NCBI GenBank assembly: GCA_963575645.1
Contig: OY754465.1
Span: 34,483,501 to 34,547,500, forward strand
Direction of reading: 5' to 3'
From: Xanthostigma xanthostigma
Taxonomy: Eukaryota; Arthropoda; Insecta; Raphidioptera; Raphidiidae
DNA: 64,000 nucleotides
Below, one piece after another: positions 56,941-64,000 of the stretch; position 1 is the stretch's first letter, and each line of letters starts with the position of its first letter. Under the pieces are notes generated by a model. It saw only the letters and a list, made by a program, of their open reading frames with translations, made no database searches and was not told where the DNA came from. The position numbers and the translations under genes are program-made.

Positions 56941-57583
56941 AAATAAATAAAATTGTCGACCAATTTTTCTCAGACCAATATATTGACAAAAAATAAAAAA
57001 TAACAAATCAATACAACACAAGATGACGTTCGATCCGGCTTTGGATCTTCTTCAGAAAAATATAAAAATTAATTAGTATTAAATTATTAATTATTATCTA
57101 ATTGCACGAATGATGATGTTTGAAAGAATCAAACATATTAATGAAAAATTAGTAACAAACAATTTTTTAATTTTTAGTCATGGATATCAAAGTACCCATA
57201 AAGAAAAAGTTATTTAAAAACAAAATTTTATTTCAAAGTAATATCATAAATTTTACTTAAATTTTCGGTATCTAATTGAGCATTAAGATTTGTTAGATTT
57301 TATATATAACATTTCCGAAATACTTCTTTTAAAATAATTACTTTCATTATCTAAAATTTTAACATTATTCCAATTAATTTTATGGTCAAAGTCAATTTTA
57401 TGCTTAGTAACGACATTATGCTTATCGGGGTTTAATTTTAGATTGCTACGATGTTCTCTAATTCGTGTTTTAAGCGCTCTTTTTGTTTGCCCAATATAAT
57501 TCATATATCACAATCTTCACAACTAATTTTGGTCGACAATTTTATTTATTTGAAGAGTTCTATTCAGACGTTAATCAAAGATT
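56941..57583 (-). mobile_element. Penelope-like element fragment
   Basis: It starts with AAATAAATAAAATTGTCGAC and ends with GAAGAGTTCTATTCAGACG..., the same ends as the palindromes at 17043 and 32278, but carries internal coding sequence (GIY-YIG remnant at 57283-57504). The hammerhead-like stretch at 57022-57055 has lost one base in GAAAC. This copy ties the palindromic elements to Penelope-like retroelements. Confidence 0.8.
57283..57504 (-). pseudogene. GIY-YIG endonuclease remnant
   Basis: 73 codons: NYIGQTKRALKTRIREHRSNL is the YIG half with the catalytic-Arg helix, then DFDHKINWNNVKILDNESN and FKRSISEMLYIK, typical of the Penelope-like endonuclease C-terminus. Upstream sequence (reverse transcriptase, first half of GIY) is deleted. 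It is a family distinct from the fragment at 53072-53413. Confidence 0.8.
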
Positions 57584-58041
57584 TTACTTTTAAATTTAAT
57601 TAAAATATCAAAATTAATGTTTTATTAATAATTTTGCACAATAATTCAGTTAAAACAAGCGTGAATTGAATAAAGAACGGTCACTAGTCAGTATTATTAT
57701 GGATCTCCATTATCCACAGTTTCATTTTGGTTTCATGTTTAGACCATGTACCGAAATGATCATTTGGAAACCGTTCACAAATGATCACTAATTCGGTTGG
57801 AACGCTTAAAGGCCTGTTTGACAACCGTCCATATCCGCATTTTATCTACTGCTCATGAGCGTGATGATAATATTACCATTTTCAGAGAGGTTGGAACAAA
57901 GCTATTAGTTGTGTTCATTGGTCTCTTCATTTTGAAGATTTCTATCAAAATTATGGACGCGCATGCGCACAGCCTATTTTTAACGACTGCTTTAAAAAGA
58001 AGATATCAACAATCACAGCCGTTATACAAATTGTTTATTAT

Positions 58042-58264
58042 CAGGAGTGTCAAACTGTGACCATTTTTTTTTGTTAACAGTACAGCCTTCATCGAAAACA
58101 TTTTAAAAAAATTTTTGTCATAACTGAATTTTTTAATTTAGTGCAAAAATCAATGTCTATATATCAAAATCAGGCACACGAAAAAAAATGGCCAATTAAA
58201 AAGCGTCTTAAGGTTACACTATTGTAGGATGTGGCTAATGACACAAATAAGTTTGACACCCCTG
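58042..58264. mobile_element. hAT-like MITE
   Basis: The ends CAGGAGTGTCAAACT and AGTTTGACACCCCTG are the CAGGGGTGTCAAACT type used by hAT elements. I could not see a matching 8-bp flank, so it is probably old. Confidence 0.6.
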
Positions 58265-58479
58265 TGCGTCTATAATCTAAAATATCTCATTTGTTTATTG
58301 ATTTCTTAATTTAAGTCGCAACTTAATGTGACTTTGTACTTTGTATTCCGATGTATTATTCGTTTGTTAATTTTTGGCGTTTTTGACCTCACTTGTTGTG
58401 CGTCGATAATCTACAATTTCTGTCTCATTTGTTTATCAATTTTTACAATAATTGATTAACGGCCCTCTAGCACTCATTA

Positions 58480-58727
58480 CGGGGCGTTCACAAATTACGT
58501 GAGGTAAATTTGGCGATTTTTCGACACTCACTCCCCTTTTGGTTAGATATCGTGAGATTTTTCAAAATACGTATTTTTATTGTAAATACGTAAATCTCTA
58601 TGCTTGATTGCATTCGATTTATGCACTGTTTCTTGCGAAAAAAATTACGTGATTTTTGCCGAGACCCCCGTGTCAGATTGGGTGAGCCCCCCCCCCCAAC
58701 GCCTGTTTTAATTTGTGTACGCCCCCT
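58480..58727. mobile_element. MITE with GGGGCGTTCACAAATTACGTG ends
   Basis: The left end GGGGCGTTCACAAATTACG is matched by an inexact inverted right end (TTTAATTTGTGTACGCCCCC). The interior has a C12-13 run near 58687 and TTACGTGATTTTT. No ORF is present. Confidence 0.6.
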
Positions 58728-59359
58728 TATATTTGTTTATTCACTATGTGCATTTCCTTGAGAGACTATGGAATAGAACTTACAGCGCCCGTTGTGGCAA
58801 GGTACGGAATGTTTTGAAAGGTTTGACTTTTAAAGTATGTATAGTACATAAACAAACGCGGAAATAACTTCAAACCGTGGTCAAATTTTTAATAATACAA
58901 AAATTTATTAAAAGTACGCCTGTTAGCATTTTTTTTTAATTATAGAAATGATTATTTTTTAAACCGTAACTTTGGTTTAAAATGGAAATACAATGCAGAA
59001 AAGTTACTTTGAAAAACCCAATGAGTTCGTCAAAGAACGTAGTAATTCGTTCCACCACGCCAATACTAGACACCGTGCACATAGCGAATAGAGAAATTCC
59101 AATTGATGTCCTCGTCAGACATCACTGTAGATATATATCAACCTGGTTTAATTCTTGACCATAGATAAATAACTTCTGTCAATTTTTTATTCGCGTCTCG
59201 TGAGTTGTCTTGAAAAATGAATTCATCATCAATTATATTATAATCTGCTATACGAATCGAACTGGTGGACGTCAGGTTAACTATACGGTGTCTCAAAAAT
59301 ATATACGAACCCCATCCCACTTGTCAAAAAACTTATCGGTCCTCGATTAACAGAAATCA

Positions 59360-60010
59360 AAACAATAGTGTAACATAGGTATTTGTTACCATTCTAACTT
59401 CTCAAATGGGGAATGGTATTAATTTAGGTCTTTTTCAAAATTGTACAATATTTTTTCGGTTTAAAGTTCCCCGAGTCCAAAAAATGTATTTTTGGAAAAA
59501 GTCTGTTCGTCTTTAGTTTCTGAGCATGATACAGATCAAACGGTTAACAGATAGAACTCAAATTTTGGTAAGATGTTTGAGATTTAAATATGAAGAGTTA
59601 TATGGTTTTTGGGGAAAATCGACGCATGCGCAGAAAGGATATGCGCTATAGCGTTGTTTTTTCTATTATAAGAGTATCCTTTTCATAATGGTTTATTATT
59701 ATATTTATTTTTCCAAGAACGTTTTGTAAACAAAATTTTTATCTAAACTTTATTGTTTCGAAATTATTTTGGAAAAAAACAGCTATTCTTTTGTTCTGAA
59801 GACCTCTCAAAAAGAACCATGCTTTGGTTACATTTTTACTTGTCATACCATATTATGTAACCATGCACACGAATGCAAATATAATATTTAATACTAGTCG
59901 TTACCCGCGTCACCGCACGCGATAACAGAAATGTTATTTTATTTATATGTCAAACGTCACTATTTTTGAAGTTGAAATGGTTCTGTCGTCCAATTGGCTG
60001 GAATTTTTTA
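59360..60010 (+). repeat. Dispersed repeat 'CAATTGGCTG', longest copy
   Basis: It spans TACCATTCTAACTTCTC, the GTTCCCCGAGTCC block, GATACAGATCAAACGG, TTGGGGAAAATCGACGCATG, CGTTACCCGCGTCACC, and ends CCAATTGGCTGGAATTTTT. Parts recur at 36840-36995, 37720-37905 and 48740-49215. Confidence 0.65.
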
Positions 60011-60779
60011 TTTTGTATCAAAACATTTTAGGCACTATTTACATAACCTTAAGCTTATGGAAAAATATTATTAATGTTAAGTGGCCCCTACACGATCAAT
60101 TATATTGTGCAATATTATATATTTTTCGACACAAACGATTCAATATTTTTGTACAATATCCACTCGCGATTCACTGAGAGCAGATGAATTAAAATGTCTC
60201 AAAAACGAAAAGCGTGTAATTATTGTGCAACGTACAAATTATTCAATATTTCACAATTAATTTCAAACAAGCACAATCTTCATTCAATACTTGCGCAAGA
60301 TACGCATTAGACACACAATAAAATTGCGCAATATCAATTATTTCGCAATAATATTGGTCGTGCAGTGGCCCTTTAACGCATTTCGGAAGTTTCCGTTATG
60401 TAACATCACCTTTATTGTGTATAACGGCAATTTTGTCGTGTCTTTACAAAAGATCACTCATTTTCATACATAATGCTATAAATATATGTGGAGGTATAAA
60501 ACGCGTTACTTTTACCCATTTCGTTTTTACGATAATGGAACAAATTTCACTATATGTTTTCAGAATAGGTTTTAATATGAATACTCAGCCGAAAAAAGTA
60601 TATAGAACGGTTCATTTTAAATATACAGGGTTGTATCACAGGAAACCGTACATAGGGAAAAGTACACAGTACAAATTAGTTAAGATCAAAGATTGCTTTG
60701 CCCTCTATTCAGAGGTCGTTACCATAGTATTTGCTTTAATTTTTGATTTTTACTGTTTGTTTGGTTTAAGGTAGTACGA

Positions 60780-61256
60780 GCACCAAGGCAATTTTAAATA
60801 AAAGGCTTGATTTTTTTTTATATGAAGTTGGACTAAGTCTAAACCAATTCTGAAAATTTTCGGGGGTTTGCCCGATTATTTAAATAAATAAATGACTTAA
60901 AAAGTAGGCATATTTAACATTGGCTTTATGGTAAAACGATATGTTTTCATTGATTTCTCTAAAACTAGTCGGTGGAAATTAAAAAAAAAAAAACTATTTA
61001 AATTAAAGTTAAAACCTTAATAATTATTGAAAACAAAAAAAACCCGTTGTGCCCGACTAATTAAAAAGATTTTAATTAGTCGGGCACAACGGGATTTTTT
61101 TGTTTTCAATAATTTATTAAGGTTTTAACTTTAATTTAAATAGTTTTTTTTTAATTTCCATCTACTAGTTTTGGAGAAATCAATGAAAACATGTCATCCA
61201 TCTACCGAAATATAAGAAAAAAAATCAAGTCTTTTGTTTAAAGTTGCCTTGGTACC
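60780..61256. repeat. Nested palindrome
   Basis: The arms begin ACCAAGGCAA and end TTGCCTTGGT. The centre is AATTAGTCGGGCACAACGGG and its inverse around 61060. Each arm is about 230 bp with a few differences. Confidence 0.8.
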
Positions 61257-61276
61257 TTAATATTAAATTAAAAAAA

Positions 61277-61490
61277 TTGGTTGTCTGTAAAGTCGGTTTA
61301 CGGACGATAGTTTTACGTGATAACGTCATAAAGAAACATTGAAATGCGTACAAGCGGACGCTTGGGCCGATCGTGCCTCACTATCGCTTATACCGCGCTC
61401 TCGCTTGCACGCTCAGGCTCAGGCGGAACGTGACACTTTTTCGTGAGTGCAGCCGGTGTTTCATCAATTTATAAGACGTTATCACGTCAA
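61277..61490. repeat. Dispersed element 'ACGTGATAACG', copy 3
   Basis: It starts TTGGTTGTCTGTAAAGTCGG and ends ACGTTATCACGTCAAAA, with the GGCGGAACGTGACAC block. It is the same family as 35111-35793 and 38164-38377. Confidence 0.7.
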
Positions 61491-61620
61491 AAAAATATTT
61501 TATAAATAAACTTACCACGGTACCCATTTTCATATGTAGCCAAAGTAATTGTTGATCCTAACTAATTTGCACAATGAAGTTTTCCATATGTACAGTTTTC
61601 TGTGATCCATCCTGTGTATA

Positions 61621-64000
61621 TATTTTTTTATAATTTCTTTAAAAAAATGAAATTTCAATAGATGGACCACAACTGAAGTAGGATGGGACTCGTAAATAAC
61701 ACACTTTGAAAAGGTAGAACCATATCACAATGCAGAGCATAAGAGTTACGGTGCATAGTGTTTTGGTTTCACAATACATATGTCCAAATATCATTTTTTC
61801 AAGTGTATGTTCTTTTTTTTGAGACAATGTATTTAAAAACTCTGATCAGTGTTAAATAAACATGTAACTTATTTCTACAGAAATAAAAGTAACTAATATC
61901 TTACTTGTACTTTAGGCGTACCAGTACAAGTAAGATATTAATTAGTTACTTAGAACAAGTAACTTATTGTAATAAGTTACTTATTCTAATTATTAGTCAG
62001 GACTTTAAGACTCGGTAGAAGTAAATTTTCATGTGCGCAGTAGGAAATTTTAATTATTTTTTTTTTTAATGAAGTTGTTCTGCGCAAGAGAACACGAAGG
62101 ATTTGATAAAACATAATAATTATCAGAAAACATCATAATGACCTAAGTTTCAGTTCCTGTATTTAGAAAACCAATAAGGGCTACCATTTTTTTGTTTGTC
62201 AGAAGGCGCTACTGTCATAAGGTATGTGTCATTAACGGTTTGTGCTCAGTCATTTTTCTATTCAATAAAGTAAATTTTTTATTTCATCTTAGTATTTACT
62301 TTTATTTACAACTTTTATTTATTTAAATGAATATAGATCTTCGGTATAGCCGTCAAATACCTAAATAGTATAAAACATAGTCACTCTCCGCGTCTGTATT
62401 TTTGTTGACTTAGCTCTTCTAAACTACAAAATGGATTTTGATGCGGTTTTCACTACCATTTAGAGAATTTTTTCCATAAGGTTTATGTGTATAATGCATT
62501 CATATTAAATTTAAAATTGTGAACAAATCTCGATGTTTTTTAATCAAGTCGTAAAAAGACGCCTACATGGCTTATGCTGACTAAAAAAGAAATATATCAA
62601 ACGAATTTACTACAGAATAGGTCATATGCATAAAACTCCAAATTGGTTAAAATTTTTATTTCGAAATATATTTTAGTTCTTGATCATAACGTAATGGTTA
62701 TTTTATTAATCTAATCACTGAAAAAAATACAAATAATAAAAAAGAAATGTAGAAAATAAGCGCTATTTTCGAATTTTCAAAACGCATCGTGACGTCAGAG
62801 TATATATCAACAACAGTTTTCATGACGACTGTGTCGTCTCACAGTAAGATTATGTCAGTATTTAGAGAAAACAACAAATAAACTTCATTTAGAACATTGA
62901 CAATTTGACATCAAGGTTGGCATGCATCGTATATCATGACGTCACATAAGCCCGCGAACATGGCCGATTGTTTAAACTGTCTATTTTTGAATGTGGAATT
63001 TAATTTTTTTTTTCTTATGATAATATTACATTTTTAAATGATTATCAATTTTTTTCCGTATTATGGTTGACTAAATAATCTATTAAAAATATAAAAAAAA
63101 ATCATGCATATGACCTATTGTAGGTCTTAAAAAGGCCTGCAGAAAAGTCAGCGACAGCCCAGGATAGCCCACAGTAACCATTTCTATCTTTCTTAAAGTT
63201 TGATCAAAAATATTTGCTAAGCTATTTTGACTGGCATGGTATTAATCTTTATTCAATTAAACATAGGTTATTCTTCAAAGCCGGACCGGGCCGCTAGCTC
63301 ATTATATTTAACAAAATATTTAAAGAAAAAACTAGTGTCGAATATTTTTTTGTTACTAAATCAAAAATTGAAGTAAACAAAATGTGCAGAACAACTCCAT
63401 TGTACTTTTTAAATTAATATTTTTATTAAAAGTTGAGTCAAATGCCACATCTATCCAGCCTGTAAAACAGTTTGAAATAATTTTTACGTAAAAAAAACAT
63501 AGTTGAATTTCGATACATTAAATATTAGCAATTTCCCGGTTGCATTTGATGTTCATTATTGGTTCAAATTCTTTGGCAGTTCATATTAAGTAGCTTATTC
63601 TGTAAGCTTAGCTTAATGTTTTTGTAAGGAAACAAAGCCATCTTTCTTTGTAGTGGTAAATCGTTCAAAAACATCTAACCGGGCTCGATAATTTTGAACG
63701 ATTTTCGAAAGCTTTTGATAAACCGTATTTTGCTTATTTTCGACTTAACATTACAATTATTAATATAAGAGGCGTGTTCTATATAATATTGGTATAAACC
63801 GAAAAGATTAGGGAGGAGAACAAACTGCCATGCTTTCAGCACTGGCCGCCTGAAAGAAAATAGGGTGGTATACCAGGCGGCGCTGCGAGCGTCCTCGATC
63901 CTACGAACAGTATGAAATGCGGTATTCTGCGCAGAAACATACGCTCGCGACATCCCAGATTGCTCCGAGTGATCTTCCGCGCATTTTCGTATACGCCCAC
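61621..64000. other. Gene-free AT-rich end of window
   Basis: It contains a short palindrome near 61885-61950 (AGTAACTAATATCTTACTTG and inverse). An open frame on - at 63675-63953 has no recognised motif. I see no supported gene, though exons of a gene continuing past 64000 could be missed. Confidence 0.4.

Larger units (their letters stand above)
60627..61620. mobile_element. Inverted-repeat element A, second copy with two nested insertions
   Basis: The ends TACAGGGTTGTATCACAGGA (60627) and the inverse near 61620 (TTTTCTGTGATCCATCCTGTG) match element 30166-31724, as does the inner block ACAAATTAGTTAAGATCAA. Nested inside are a palindrome (60780-61256) and an 'ACGTGATAACG' repeat (61277-61490). 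Confidence 0.7.

Noticed and set aside
57797-58060. 87-codon open frame
   Set aside because: It overlaps the left end of the hAT-like element at 58042 and shows no domain.
60415-60774. 119-codon open frame
   Set aside because: It runs into the terminal inverted repeat of element 60627-61620, so it is not a conserved gene.
63675-63953. 92-codon open frame on the - strand at the window end
   Set aside because: No recognised domain and no neighbour to support it; it may belong to a repeat that continues past the window.

Overview
The window is eukaryotic, AT-rich DNA with spliceosomal introns, and most likely comes from an insect. The reasons are introns of roughly 50 bases to several kb, metazoan-only genes (phospholipase C-gamma with SH2 and SH3 domains, Aurora kinase, nibrin), and a dense load of hAT, mariner-like, TTAA-target and Penelope-like repeats. 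I cannot place the order from sequence alone.

Positions 977-24151 hold two phospholipase C-gamma (PLCG) genes in tandem on the + strand. The downstream copy (8108-24151) can be spliced conceptually into a complete 1222-residue protein from 16 exons, with every domain of the family. The upstream copy (977-7618, 5' part outside the window or lost) shares most intron positions and keeps all catalytic X/Y-box residues I can check. It has lost the N-terminal SH2 domain by an in-frame 315-nt deletion within one exon, and the short exon that carries regulatory tyrosines in the other copy contains none. It looks like an active enzyme core cut off from receptor tyrosine kinase control, and it is the most interesting gene in the window.

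Positions 24152-39377 are a gene-free stretch of about 15 kb built from nested repeats. A head-to-head pair follows: a TMEM186-like mitochondrial membrane protein (39378-40046, -) and an intronless Aurora kinase (40413-41702, +), separated by 366 bases that probably act as a shared promoter. Nibrin (44980-56157, +) spans eight exons and 623 residues: FHA, tandem BRCT, an MRE11-binding motif and an acidic/aromatic tail. Its introns carry a satellite-bearing element, several palindromes and a Penelope-like element. From 56158 to the end I see only repeats and unassigned AT-rich sequence.

The repeat landscape is dominated by fold-back structures. Several are inverted pairs of Penelope-like terminal sequences, bounded by 13-14 bp target duplications and carrying hammerhead-ribozyme-like motifs on both strands; two larger remnants still encode GIY-YIG endonuclease pieces. 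Other elements are nested in layers (TTAA element inside a Penelope-like element inside a nibrin intron; a mariner-like element inside a larger inverted-repeat element). All exon joins are conceptual, judged from GT/GC-AG sites, reading phase and comparison between the two PLCG copies.
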